In this document: positions 24,709-38,049 of the stretch, piece by piece
Layout of the letters: each line of letters starts with the position of its first letter
Position numbering within the stretch: the stretch's first letter is position 1
From: Cyclina sinensis
Lineage: Eukaryota; Mollusca; Bivalvia; Venerida; Veneridae
DNA: 64,000 nucleotides
Reading direction: 5' to 3'
NCBI GenBank assembly: GCA_012932295.1
Contig: JAAONU010000006.1
Span: forward strand, 28,732,882-28,796,881
Program-made: the position numbers and the translations under genes
Notes under the pieces: generated by a model
What the model was told of the DNA's origin: nothing
The model's database searches: none
The model's input: the letters and a program-made list of their open reading frames with translations, nothing else

Positions 24709-26102
24709 ACACCTCCACTGCGGTATAATGTACCATGTTGACACACATACGCACAAGCGCACGCGCACACACACACAAACAAAAACAATCTCACACGCAA
24801 ACACGCACACGGTTTACGATGAACGAAAAATAATTTATACAAAGTGAAGGAAAAGTATTAAGAACTTTAATCTTTGAAAACTCTATACACCAGATGATGG
24901 ATTCCATATTATAAAATCTGTTAGAAGTTAAAGTCTTAGCCTATCATACGACAAATTAAAAAAAGTAAACTTAACCTAGAGTCCGTCCGAAATACAAAAC
25001 GGCACATCAATTGTATGAACGCACACATGCGAGTTCACCATATTACTGCTGCCAGCAGATTATGTCAAGGGACATACCCTTAAATTATTCGTTGATGTTC
25101 TTCATATATATCTTAAATGTATTATATATTTTATTTCACTGGTGCATTCTTTTTAAATAGAAAAATAATTGACAATTGAAAGAAGAGCGTGTTCAAAAAT
25201 GTTTTCTTAAGGCATATAGCAACCAAATAAGTGCTCATTTGTAATAATGGCTATCCACCAAAATGGTACAAAACTCTTTTAGCTACAACTTAACACATAC
25301 CGACATTGACTTTCAGTAGTTGACGCTGTTATGTTCGCTTTGAGGATTAACGCAACGTAAAATGATACCGTGGTGGCTAGCAACCGTGTGGTTTGTACAC
25401 TTTTATGTGTTCATTATCGGAATTGACTTTTGCAAGCCCTCGCTGAGATACGTAAGTAAGTAAAACGATGTTTTATATAGAATATAACAAATCAATAGAT
25501 AGAACAGATTTCTGTCTACAAAACAGCAGCTGCGTGCGTGAGAATAATATATCTACACGATATACCTTTAAATCAAAATATCACTTTCTAATATGCATTC
25601 CTGTATAAAAAGTGGCAGTATATTTATTGTACATTTTATGAACACAGTTACAAGTGTCACTGTTATTTTTGTATGCAGCGGGAAGTCGTGCAATAAACCC
25701 TTCAGATCCATTATCTAAAATATCAACAACAAAAATATTGTTTTAATTTTCTATGGTCAAATCTCATTTTCTGACATTCGCTCCGAAGTCAGAGAAAAAA
25801 ATTTCGAAAATGATAGCACATGTAGCTTATTTTTATAAAGTGTGAAAAGGAATGTAACAAAATAAATATGTGCCATGATGACACAGGCAAACACACACAC
25901 GCACGCATGCACGCATGCACATACAAAAAAAACTTGCACACACACGCACACATGCACAAATACACACACAATTTTCAACTATAAAAATGAAACAAAAAGT
26001 ATCACTTTAAAATATATGTTTGATATTTTTCTCTAACTACATTCACCTTGTTACTGAGATTACAAATAACAGAAGTGCAGTGAAAATAAAACAAGGAAAA
26101 TG

Positions 26103-26124
26103 CAAATGGACTCGAGTCCATTTG
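26103..26124. repeat. 22-bp perfect palindrome, copy A
   Basis: Half-site CAAATGGACTC is followed directly by its exact reverse complement, centred on CTCGAG. It is also present in copy B at 34861-34882. Copy C has lost it through a deletion of about 110 bp. No bound factor is known to me. Confidence 0.7.
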
Positions 26125-26684
26125 AGTATACGGTTTTTTTTGTATTTGTAAGGAATCTTTTGCTACAATACTCTATTTTGTTAGCTTCTGATCTGTCATA
26201 CATGTATATGAAATTTCAACAGGTAATACATTAAGATGAGGTCAAGCAATTCTAAATATTTATAAGGGTTCTTGTTCATATTCATTTCAAAACAGTATAA
26301 TGGTCCTATATTAATGCACATTTTGGTAATAGGTTCTATTACTGTACTATATACTAACAATATATTTTAGAAACAATATTATTAAAAACTTATACAGTGT
26401 AACACTGAACTGATCAAAAGGAAAGAGTGAATGAACAGTTCATTGATATTTCAGTGCTTTTTTATGCCTTGTATCAATACTTGTAACGACATAATGTATT
26501 ATAATGAAACATGTCAGTAAAATGTTATAATTATAAGCAGGGTGAAGTATCTCTAATGGTTTACAGAGGAAGAATTATGTTTATTACAAATTAATAAAGA
26601 CCAGGTTCTGAGAAAGCAAATGTACAGTACACGGTCATTTCAAGATATCTGCAGGTTGATCTTCTTAATGTCATCTAACTCTTG

Positions 26685-26888
26685 TCAGATATTTCGAGGT
26701 AGGTAAAGCTGAAGGGGGTTATGTAAATCACTAAATGTTGAAACTCTACTTAGAGTCACATATGCCATTCCTCCTTGGAAGACATCTCCGCAAGTATCTA
26801 TGCTTGCTGTCTTTAATGTCTGATCTCGCACTTTATGTACCGTTACTCCAAAAGATATAGCCAGGGCTAGTTGTGTCCGCTGGACCAT
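26685..26888 (-). pseudogene. PIF1/Helitron-type helicase C-terminal fragment, copy A
   Basis: The 67-residue open frame contains RTQLALAISFGVTVHKVRDQ, then TLKTASIDTCGDVFQGG and YVTLSRVSTFSDL, ending in a natural stop. This matches the last helicase motifs of PIF1-like enzymes (HK-x-QGQT and YVALSR). The invariant Gly of the QGQT-type motif is Asp here, which should abolish function. No upstream ATPase motifs (Walker A or B) are found on the minus strand to the right, so it is a fragment. It may originally have started at the CAG acceptor-like site just before RTQ. Confidence 0.65.
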
Positions 26889-27204
26889 AATTCATGTTTT
26901 TCGCACAATGAATTGAACCGTTATTGGTTTTATTTCAATTGGTGTATGCTCATTTTCTTTGTGTGTTGCCCCTACTTTTGGATTCTTGACTGTATCTACC
27001 TACTCGTACTCTGTTTAATAGTGATGTACATCAACAAAATAAATTGAACAACAGTAATTTGCTTTGCCATGTGTGAACAATTATGGTAACAAATCTGGCC
27101 TACATAATAATGCATTTTTCATATCAATCTTTACAGGAGCTTAAATGATATATTTTTGGAACAAATAATTCAAATTGCCACTAAATATACAATAAAATTC
27201 AAAT

Positions 27205-27390
27205 ATACTGGCGCGTATGCAAATCGAACCCTTTTGCAAGCTATAAGCAGAATCCTGTCCGAGATACACATTAGATGCACGCTGACAGCGATGATGTCTT
27301 CCTATATCCATATGCTACCTCTTCATTAAAAGTTGTCTTGGGTTACCTTCCAGACATTCAGCACTATGTTGGCCTGGAGACTCTTGTCAG
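27205..27390 (+). pseudogene. Truncated OTU C-terminal fragment, copy B
   Basis: Reads TGAYANRTLLQAISRI in one frame and PDIQHYVGLETLV in another, ending at a GTACTT donor. The 5' half of the OTU exon kept by copy A is missing because the segment boundary falls here. The frame mismatch is at the same place as in A, so the lesion predates the duplication. Confidence 0.6.
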
Positions 27391-30300
27391 GTACTTTTTA
27401 CAAACGTAATAACTGTTTCGAATGAAATAAAAACATGCAATGAATTTTAATTAATTCGATATTTTACACTGAAGTATATAAGATATTATTTTCAGGTTTG
27501 AAGCAAATGACTCTGTTTAAAAAATAGATGAACACATTTTTACTTAGTGAAAGTATTAGAAAAGTTCCTGTCATGAAAAATAAACATAATTAAACTTAAA
27601 TTTGTATGGCAAAATGCATACAGTATGATCTGCAATACGACTGTCTGTTGATATAAAATATGATGATTATCACATACATTATCTATAGCTTGCATTTGAC
27701 AGCTAATCAATTGCCATTTTTCTCGTTTAAGTATGTGGTAAGTAAATACAAAATTTGATTATTTCAGTGCTTGCCCATTATTTGTTTTGGGTCTTTAAAG
27801 TGGACAAAGGTGTGCACTAGAGGTACCTCTAGTCTTCCACGGCTCAGGGAATATATGCATGGCCAGAACGAGATTATGTTTCATGGCAGCGACAAACTGA
27901 CATCGTTCAAAAACACTAAAACTTCCTAATATGGTACCAAAGACGCGAATTACTGAATTACACTTAGATTTTATATTAAAGAAAAAGATCAGTTAAGACA
28001 AAATACGTAAATAATTTAAAAGTCAAAATGTACTGGTGTATTGAATCTTCATCGGATGGTGTACCAAGTGTATATAGTATAGAGTGCGTGGTAAATATCA
28101 ATTTACCAAATCACCTTTGTGTTAGCACGTCGTAGCCGAATTTCATGAATTACTAATGTTTAGTGTTATTTTAGTAATCAGGCACTTGCATTAGAGTGTC
28201 CGTTGATGAAATTAGTCTTAATTATTGATAATCTAAAAAACTGGACAGTTTTTATGATTTGGCATTTTAAAGTTAAAAAATACACATTAATATCAAGCAG
28301 GACATTTTTCAAGTAAAAACTTTTTGTTTGATGCTATCTATACGTAAAGGTTTACGTAAGAGAGAGAGAGAGAGAGAGGGGTGGGGGCGGAATTTAACTT
28401 TGAACTATTAAAAGTTTTCTTTGATTTGCACCTTTACACCTTTAGTAATGTTATCGTTAATGTTTCTTCAGATGTTTATAAATTCATTGATAATAACACA
28501 TTTTACTATTAAAAACAAAGAAATTTATTTTTTCATATGATAAAATCTATTATTAAAAAAAAAACAAGTAAATCTCATTACTATAATTCCTTACATAAAT
28601 ACAACAAACCAAACATAATACAAGCATCAATGAGTACACTGCAAGTGTAATAAACTCTTTAAAAGGTATAAAAGACATTACCCACAAACACAAAATGTGT
28701 CCTGTATACTAGGAATACCTTGCAATTGTCTGTACAAATGCTGTTCATTTTTTTCTTCACTGGTGTCTTAAAACTTTAGAAACCATAAAATGTGCACATT
28801 AAAGTATTGGTAAGACATATTTTAAACTTAATATTAAATTTTTATGACAATATTACCCATTTTTTTCTGTGTAAAAGGTATAGTTTAGTGTGTATTTGTT
28901 GATATAACGTAATAAATACATGCGTAGTGTCATTTAATCATCGTTTTACTTCATTATAGATGTTTGAAAAATGTATCCTATTTTTTATGTATTTATTTTT
29001 TTAAAGTCTATTTCGTTCAAATGGAATTGGGGTAAAACAACAACAACAGCCATAACGATGCTTTTGATAACCTAGTCTAAAAAACGGTTAACTTTAATCC
29101 TTACGATAATAGAAACATATTACAGCAATATCCTTAATCTAAATTTCCTTTGTTTGAATTGAAAAGGAAATGAGTCAATACAAAGATGTATAGAAAATGC
29201 CCTCTTGGTGTGCGCAATATCATAGAAATGTGCACTTTCAAATATATGATTTTTTAACTTTATGTACAACACAACAATAACCCTGATGCCTATGCTGATA
29301 TAATGTTATCATGAGTTCTATTCGAAGTGAAGAAACTGTCAGAATTCCTCTTCGATATTACATACGAATATATCATCTCTTTAAAGAAGATATACAAATG
29401 CGCTAAATATCTCTACCTTAGTATCTAAACAACATTTCTAGTGTTTCAATGGATATGGATCCTGATTAAAATTGATTCATTGTGCGACTTTGAACGGAAC
29501 TGGCTAAGAGGTGTGTTGTGCTTATCATGTCGAAAGTGAAGACATTTAAGGGGTTTGTACGATATAGAAAGAAACCAAAGGTGACTCTAAACCGGCCTTG
29601 ACCACATATGCGACCTTTACATCTGTCATACGTTCCATCAATACCAAATATTTCTAGGTATAAAGCCTCTAATGTAAACAAAAGGTTTTCATTTGATATA
29701 AGATGGTAATCTAGTTTTTGGTCTCAAATAGACTAGCTGCAAAGTAAACGTTAAAGTGAAACCTTATGACAAAAGTAAAAATGCTGAAAATTAATGACCC
29801 CAAGAGTGTTCAAACATTTTCCTTTGATCCAAGACTGTGCCCTAGTGTTGATTGTGGTAGACCCACTGTACATCTGGTCTGCGAGATTAGTTATTATTTT
29901 CATCAAATTATATAAAAATAAAGGTTAAAATGGCACCCAGATCCACTGGTCCGAACGGGTTACCAAATTGAGAGATCATGGAAACAAACAGTCTGACAAT
30001 GGTCCATGTAGAAATGCGGCGAAAAAATGAGCTTTAAACGTTTAACAATATTTTTTCACTGATTATAATCCATGTCCTAGTTTTTGCGGCAAGTAACCGA
30101 CTCAAAAACATCCTTAGGATCCTTTTAATTCTGATTAGATTAAATAGAAATAATCTGAACTTATTTCAAGATAAGCTTAACTAGGCAAACTCCGTGACCT
30201 CTAAAGTGATAATATGTCTTTTTCCCTTTAATCTGAACTAGTGACCCAGTTTGTGATATTAATATGATTCTTCTTAAAACATTTTCGAGATGTCATTAAT

Positions 30301-31075
30301 TAAGACAAACAGTGTGAACAAGTTTCTGGAGGTGATTAAAATATATGATTTATAATCATCTTGAATTTACTATGTAGTTAAAATAATAATAACGAGCATA
30401 ATGAAGTGAAATTCATGTTTTTTGTTTATGTTTTTTTTCAAGATTTTTCAAGAATATGGGTTACATATTCTGCGTTTGATGACATAAATGATAAAATGTA
30501 CTGAAAAATAAACCTTTAAGAGGAAGAATTAATGCTGTTGAGAGAAAATGTGACAAGATACATTTTTTGTTTAACGGTTAAATCTTCTTCGTTCAATTTT
30601 TTCTTAGCCTATATTCTCTATAAAATTTCCGAGTTAATTTCAAAACGCTGGTACCAGATCGTGCTGCTGTAAGTCTGGCTAAAATTAGTTATGACGAATT
30701 AGGAACAGAAATTACCAATCGCAATAAATCTCAATTTGATTTTTAAGGTCTGTAAAATTGACATCAATTAAGTCCATTCAGAATTTGTAACTGAGATATC
30801 AGATAAAACGACACGGTTCGTTAGAAAAAATTCAAAAGCGAGAGGACACCTTTGACATTTAGTTTTAAAAGGCAGACTTATAAGCTTGTTCCGCATTATG
30901 TGTGTCATAGAAAAATTGTATAAATTAAAGATTTTAAAATCATAAATAAAAAATAATAATTTTAATATTATCTGTCTAGTAGAACTTGTCGAGAATCCAC
31001 TTATGCAAAAAAAGATTATTTTGATCTTAACTTTAGTGCAGCAGCCTAAGTATGTTATTGTTCGCCTACTTACAG

Positions 31076-31166
31076 AAACGAGGTTAAAAGTGCAGGTCCT
31101 TTCTGGCTTGACCTCTGGTGTGGTTATCGGCAAAATCCTTTTGAGGGTGTGACTTTTTATAGTTGA
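31076..31166 (+). other. Exon-like 91-nt open segment, copy B
   Basis: Identical in length to the copy A segment. The protein differs by one residue (Asn for Ile at the start), plus one silent change (TAC to TAT). It is open to the same TGA. The high identity is no greater than in flanking DNA, so selection is not demonstrated. The family is not recognised. Confidence 0.3.
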
Positions 31167-32753
31167 ACATCATTGCATGTGTAAGTATTTTTTTCTTCTT
31201 TGATAACCTTAAAAAATAAGAAACAGTTTAAAGGGATTCCTTTATATCTTATGGAAAATATGTAACACATTGGCGTAGCCAATAATGACTTTAAGCATAT
31301 AATTTGAAAACAAATAGTAACCTGTAGTTAGCCTCTAGTTGATAAAAAAATATCGCCTCTATTATCATTGACTTTCTTAGGCTAAACTATCATCCTCAGT
31401 GAGATCTGATATTGAATGCAATGTAACTTATACATGAAACATGTTTGTGATCAATACACAATAACTTGTAAGCTGGGGACTTAAACTGAACGTATTGGAA
31501 TCACCTAAATAACTTTTGTAGAAAATGCTTTAGTTATATAACACAGAAGACCTGAAATCAAAGTTTTCAGAATTACATGTGTCTTGATGCGAATCACCGA
31601 CGTCACGTTGAAACAGCTATAAAGGAAAAAGCTTCAAGTGTAAGATTTTACTGAAGACTAGAAAGTATATGTAAACACTGTTCGCTCTAACCTGCGATAT
31701 CGGAGCAGATATTTCTCAAAGTGTTTAATCCTTTAATATAAAATATAAAAAGGACAAAGTTACCCCAAAATTAATAGATGATATTCTGCATATCTATTTT
31801 ATAAGCTTATTAACACTTTTAAGAACGTGTGTTCAGAAATGTTTTCTTAAGGTGTAAGGACGCATAGAAAGCGATCCATCTAAAATGGTACAAAAACTTT
31901 CTATAAAAAGACTATTAATAATGTTTCCAATTTATCTGTTCTACTTAGAATATTTCAATAATACCTAATCATCGAGTAATATTTTAGTCATACTCATTTC
32001 AATTTACATGATTTGAGGAAACCAGAATACTCTTAAATTTAGTTTAAGCCTCTTTAAACAGTATTAAGATCATTAAACAGCAACATCAAAAGCACAATCA
32101 TGTCGCAGTTAAGTTCAGAGGTTCAGTAAGCATGAGAACGAGCATAACCTAAAAATCTCTTTAAGCATGCTTGATCTCTTGTGAAACGGAAAATGTCAAC
32201 TGTTTTATCGTTCAGCCCCTTCAATGTTCTAAATCTCAGTTCTATAGATTTTCTGGAAATCGCTTCTCCACTTACATTGCATTGTTGAGCTTGTCAGCAG
32301 TCAACCAGAAGTTTCATTTCCTCAAGTTTAAGGTTAAATATAAACTGACACAAACTACCTAAGGTGAAATTGCTTCATATTTCCATTTCACGCGGAACAG
32401 ATTTCTATAAGAAATTGCTTCTAGATTTTTGTTGTCTTTCAATGAGTCCATTTAAATGCAGTTAACAGATGTCACCTTGACCTTAAAGCCATAGATTTTA
32501 ATTCACCATAATATTGGTCAAACAAAGACTTCACTCTGATGCCCTTATGAAAACTGAGGAATAGGAAAAAAAACGTTTTTCTGATCTAGTTTAATTTTGT
32601 CATTGTCCCCAATAAAATATGGCCACAGAACCAAGTGTTAACCGGAAAAAAAACCACAGCATTCATAAATGCATCATTGCAGGAGGTGGATTCGATAGAG
32701 ACTGGGTTACGCTTGTTTGATCTAGAAAGTGGACATATGTATTGATGTAAGGA

Positions 32754-33005
32754 GTGATATTTGTCTTGAATAATTTAGTCACAGTAGTAGTAACAGGTGT
32801 TTTCTTGGCGACATATTTTCCAGTTGTTAGGCTCCTAAAAAGAAAGACGAATCAATCCACACCTTATTCAGACAATTTAACGGTGACTAGTTCACACCAT
32901 TCCGTGATGGAAAGTTCTAGTTTTATAAGATTCATAACCAACAGAATAAGCTCATTTTCTTATAACAACCTTAAAGTGTATAAGACAAATTCGTACACAA
33001 GCTAA
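32754..33005 (+). other. 83-codon open frame with one hydrophobic segment, copy B
   Basis: Begins MIFVLNNLVTVVVTGVFLAT, a single hydrophobic stretch followed by basic RLLKRK and a Ser/Thr-rich tail. Copy C (43464-43715) keeps the same length with five residue changes. Copy A is broken by an 8-bp deletion and has lost the ATG. The changes are mostly non-synonymous, so it is probably not under selection. No family is recognised. Confidence 0.2.
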
Positions 33006-33280
33006 AACTTAAAACAAGACTTGTAAAAACACTCTTACAAACCTTTTAAATGAATTTCCAAATGCTTTGAATGTAAGTAAGACCTATGAACATGATATGA
33101 AAGTATAGTCAAGTTGAAAAGTAAAAAGTAAATGTGAAGAAAAAATGATATTTTAGAGAAAATTGTGCATAGTATAAGGTAATTATAAATGAAGCCTCGA
33201 AAGCAATGATTCTTTGGAACAATAAAAAAAGATTTCCATTTTCCTTATGCTAACGTTCGAAGTAAAGATGTGAAAGACTT

Positions 33281-33466
33281 TTAACCCGTTAATACCCAGC
33301 AATGTGTGGCGTCTTCATCTGGGTCTTCAGTGTTTGCATGAAGAACTTTCCCCATTAATACCTTAACAGAATACACTTGAAAATTTATACCAGAAACCCT
33401 TTTTACTGAAAATGGACTCGTCCAACTGACAAGGATGACGTAACCCATTAGGCATAAATGGGTTAA
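33281..33466. mobile_element. 186-bp TTAACCC...GGGTTAA MITE, copy B
   Basis: Orthologous to 24523-24708 with the same ends. The right end shows AAATGGGTTAA where A and C have ATATGGGTTAA, one of the sites grouping A with C. Confidence 0.6.
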
Positions 33467-34860
33467 ACACCTCCATTGCGGTATAATGTGCCATGTTGAC
33501 ACACATACACACACGCACACACGCTCACACACACACAATCACGCACGCAAACACGCACGCGGTATACGATGAATGATAAATAATTTGTACAAAGTGAAGG
33601 AAAAGTATTGAACATTAACCTTTGAAAAATCTATACACCAGATAATAGATTCAATAGTAAAAGGTCTGTTAGAAATTAAAGTCTTAGCCTATCATACGAC
33701 AAATTAAAAAAGTAGACTTAACGTGGAGTCCGTCCGAAATACAAAACGGCACATTAATTGCTTGTACGCACACATGCGATTTCACCATATCACTGCAGAT
33801 CATATCAAGGGACACACTTTTAAATTAATCGATGATATACTTCATATATATTTTATATGTATTATATATTTTATTTTATTGGCTCATTCTGTTAAATAGA
33901 AAAATAATTGACAATTTAAAGAAGAACATGTTTTCACAAATGTTTTCGTAATGCATATAGGAACCAAATAAGTGCACATTCGTAATAGCGGCTATCCACC
34001 AAAATAGCATAACAACTCTTTTAGCTACATCTTAACACTTACTGTCTTTGGCTTTCAGTAGTTGACGCTGTTATGTTCGCTTTAAGGATACACGCAACGT
34101 AAAATGCCCTCAAATGATACCGGGGTGGCTAGCAACCGTGTGGTTTGTACACTTTTTTGTGTTCATTATCGGAATTGACTTTTTGCAAGCCCTCGCTGAG
34201 ATACGTAAGTAGGTAAAACGATTTTTTATATAGAATATAACAAATCAATAGATATAACAGCTTTCTGTCTACAAAACAGCAGCTGTGTGCGTGAGAATAA
34301 TATATCTACACTTTATACCCTTAAATCAAAATATCACTTTCTAATATACATTCCTGTATAAAAAGTGGCAGTATATTTATTGTACATTTTATGAACTCAG
34401 TTACAAGTTTCACGCTATCTTTGTATGCAGCGGGAAGTCGTGTAATAAACCCTTCAGATCCATAATCTAAAATATCAACAATAAAAATATCAAAACAATT
34501 TTCTATGGTCAAATCTCATTTTCTGAGATTCGATCCGAAGTCAGTGAAAGAAGTTTCGAAAATGATAGCACATGTAGCTTATCTTGATAAAGTGTGAAAA
34601 GGAATGTAACAAAATAAATATATACCATGATGACACAGGCAGACACACACACACGCACGCATGCACGCATGCACATACAAAAAAAAGAAACTCGCACACA
34701 CATGCACGCATGCACACATCCACACAAAATTTTCAACTTTAAAAATAAAACAAAAAGTATCTCTTTAACATATATTTTTGATATTTTTCTCTAACTACAT
34801 TCACCTTGTTACTGAGATTACAAATAACAGAAGTGCAGTGAAAATAAAACAAGGAAAATG

Positions 34861-34882
34861 CAAATGGACTCGAGTCCATTTG
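34861..34882. repeat. 22-bp perfect palindrome, copy B
   Basis: Same perfect palindrome as at 26103-26124, in the same context, with flanks differing by only a few bases. Confidence 0.7.
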
Positions 34883-35475
34883 AGTGTACGTTTTTTTATT
34901 GTATTTGTAAGGAATCTTATGTTACAACACTCTATTTTGTTAGCTTCTGATCTGTCATACATGTATATGAAATTTCAACAGGTAATACATTAAGATGAGG
35001 TCAAGCAATTCTAAATATTTATAAGGGTTCTTGTTCATATTCATTGCAAAACAGTATAATGGTCCTATATTAATGCACATTTTGGTAATAGGTTCTATTA
35101 CTGTACTATATACTAACAATATATTTTAGAAACAATATTATTAAAAACTTATACAGTGTAACACCAATATTATTAAAAACTTATACAGTGTAACACTGAA
35201 CTGAACAAAAGGAAAGAGTGAATGAACAGTTCATTGATATTTCAGTGCTTTTTCATGCCTTGTATCAATACTTGTAACGACATAATGTATTATAATGAAA
35301 CATGTCAGTAAAATGTTATAATTATAAGCAGGGTGAAGTATCTCTAATGGTTTACAGAGGAAGAATTATGTTTATTACAAATTAATAAAGACCAGGTTCT
35401 GAGAAAGCAAATGTACAGTACACGGTCATTTCAAGATATCTGCAGGTTGATCTTCTTAACGTCATCTTACTCTTG

Positions 35476-35679
35476 TCAGATATTTTGAGGTAGGTAGAGC
35501 TGAAGGGGGTTATGTAAATCACTAAATGTTGAAACTCTACTTAGAGCCACATATGCCATTCTTCCTTGGAAGACATCTCCGCAAATATCTATGCTTGCTG
35601 TCTTTAATGTCTGACCTCGCACTTTATGTACCGTTACACCAAAAGATATAGCCAGGGCTAGTTGTGTCCGCTGGACCAT
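35476..35679 (-). pseudogene. PIF1/Helitron-type helicase C-terminal fragment, copy B
   Basis: The 67-residue frame reads FGVTVHKVRGQTLKTASID then YVALSRVSTFSDL. Unlike copy A it retains the Gly of the GQT motif and the YVALSR consensus, so it best represents the ancestral sequence. It is still only the final part of a helicase, with no ATPase motifs nearby. Orientation is opposite to the neighbouring OTU fragment, about 320 bp away. Confidence 0.68.
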
Positions 35680-35995
35680 AATTCATGTTTTTCGCACAAT
35701 GAATTGAACTGTTATTGGTTTTATTTCAATTGGTGTATGCTCATTTTCTTTGTGTTTTGCCCCTACTTTTGGATTCTTGACTGTATCTACCTACTCGTAC
35801 TCTGTTTAATAGTGATGTACATCAACAAAATAAATTGAACAACAGTAATTTTCTTTGCCATGTGTGAACAATTATGGTAACAAATCTGGCCTACATAATA
35901 ATGCATTTTTCATATCAATGTTTACAGGAGCTTAAATGATATATTTTTGGAACAAATAATTCAAATTGCCACTAAATATACAATAAAATTCAAAT

Positions 35996-36181
35996 ATACT
36001 GGCGCGTATGCAAATCAAACCCTTTTGCAAGCTATAAGCAGAATCCTGTCCGAGATACACATTAGATGCACGCTGACAGCGATGATGTCTTCCTATATCC
36101 ATATGCTACCTCTTCATTAAAAGTTGTCTTGGGTTACCTTCCAGACATTCAGCACTATGTTGGCCTGGAGACTCTCGTCAG
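35996..36181 (+). pseudogene. Truncated OTU C-terminal fragment, copy C
   Basis: Nearly identical to the copy B fragment. It keeps the LLQAISRI and HYVGLETLV blocks in different frames and ends at the same GTACTT donor. Confidence 0.6.
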
Positions 36182-38049
36182 GTACTTTTTACAAACGAAA
36201 TAACTGTTTCGAATGAAATTAAACATGTAATGAATTTTAATTAATTCGATATTTTACACTGAAGTATATAAGATATTATTTTCAGGTTTGAAGCAAATGA
36301 CTCTGTTTAAAAAATAGACGAACACATTTTTACAAAGTGAAAGTATAAGAAAAGTTCCTGTCATGAAAAATAAACATAATTAAACTTAAATTTTTATGGC
36401 AAAATGCATACAGTATGATTTGCAATACGACTGTCTGTTGATATAAAATATGATGATTATCACATACATTATCTATAGCTTGCATTTGACAGCTAATCAA
36501 TTGCCATTTTTCTCGTTTAAGTATACAAAATTTGATTATTTCAGTGCTTGCCCATTATTTGTTTTATGTCTTTAAAGTGGACAAAGGTGTGCACTAGAGG
36601 TACCTCAAGTCTTCTTATATATGCATGGCCAGAACGAGATTATGTTTCATGGCAGCGACAAACTGACATCGTTCAAAAACACTAAAACTTCCTAATATGG
36701 TACCAAAGACGCGAATTACTGAATTACACTTAGATTTTATATTAAAGAAAAAGATCAGTTTAGACAAAATACGTAAATAATTTAAAAGTCAAAATGTACT
36801 GGTGTATTGAATCTTCATCGGATGGTGTACCAAATGTATATAGTATAGAGTGCGTGGTAAATATCAATTTACCAAATCACCTTTGTGTTAGCACGTCATA
36901 GCCGAATTTCATGAATTACTAATGTTTAGTGTCATTTTAGTAATCAGGCACTTGCATTAGAGTGTCCGTTGATGAAGTTAGTCTTAATTATTGATAATCT
37001 AAAAAACTGGACAGTTTTTATGATTTGGCATTTTAAAGTTAAAAAATACACATTAATATCAAGCAGGACATTTTTCAAGTAAAAACTTTTTGTTTGATGC
37101 TATCTATACGTAAAGGTTTACGTATGAGAGAGAGAGAAAGGGGGGGGGGGGGGAGGGGCGGAAATTAACTTTGAACTATTAAAAGTTTTCTTTGATTTGC
37201 ACCTTTAGTAATGTTATCGTTAATGTTTCTTCAGATGTTTATAAATTCATTGATTATAACACATTTTACTATTAAAAACAAAGAAATTTATTTTTTCATA
37301 TGATAAAATCTATTATTTAAAAAAAAACCAAGTAAATCTCATTACTATAATTCCTTACATAAATACAACAACAAACATAATACCAGCATCAATGAGTACA
37401 CGCAAGTGTAATAAACTCTTTTAAAGGTATAAAAGACATTACTCACAAACACAAAATTTGTCATGTATAATAGGAATATTTTGAAATTGTCTGTACAAAT
37501 GCTGTTCATTTTTTTTCTTCACTGGTTTTTTATAAAATATTACCCATTTTGTTCTTTGTAAAAGGTATATTTCATGTGTATTTGTTGATACAGCGCAATA
37601 AATACATGTGTAGTGTCATTTAATCATTGTTTAACTTTACTTTAGATGTTTGAAAAATTTCTATGTATTTATTTTCTTTAAAAGTCTATTCGTTCAAATG
37701 GAATTGGTGAAAAAACAACAACAACAACATAACAATGCTTTTGATAACCTAGTTTAAAAAACAGTTGACTTTAATCCTTACGATAAAAAAAACATATTAC
37801 AGCAATATCCTTAATCTAAATTTCCTTTGTTTGAATTAAAAAGGAAATGAGTAAATACAAGAATGTATAGAAAATGCCCTCTTGGTGTGCGCAATATCAT
37901 AGAAATGTGCACTTTCAAATATATGATTTTTTAACTTTATGTACAACACAACAATAACCCTGATGCCTATGCTGATATAATTGTATCATGAGTTCTATTC
38001 GAAGTGAAGAAACTGTCAGAATTCCTCTTCGATATTACATACGAATATA

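Larger units (their letters stand above)
18513..27204. repeat. Segmental tandem repeat, copy A (8692 bp)
   Basis: This is the first of three direct copies. Homology with B begins within the OTU sequence at ATACTGG, while A alone keeps the OTU sequence to the left. A lacks about 880 bp present in B (27408-28285) and about 125 bp present in B and C (around 30330). It carries two private insertions, 21461-22446 and 23146-23359. It also contains an (AG)n-G run near 18800, CA-rich microsatellites at 24737-24812 and 25889-25972, a 186-bp MITE and an antisense helicase fragment. No intact gene is visible. Confidence 0.9.
27205..35995. repeat. Segmental tandem repeat, copy B (8791 bp)
   Basis: This is the central copy. 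It opens at the truncation point inside the OTU sequence and ends just before the same junction with copy C. It lacks both private insertions of A and the 2.06-kb insertion of C, so it is the best reference for the unit. It has a private 32-bp tandem duplication at about 35131-35193. CA/GTGCGT microsatellites are at 33498-33560 and 34640-34730, and an (AG)n-G run is near 28360. Confidence 0.92.

Noticed and set aside
24619..25978. Cys/Val-rich open frames (and equivalents in copies B and C)
   Set aside because: They are translations of CA/GTGCGT microsatellites and of the 186-bp MITE, not genes.
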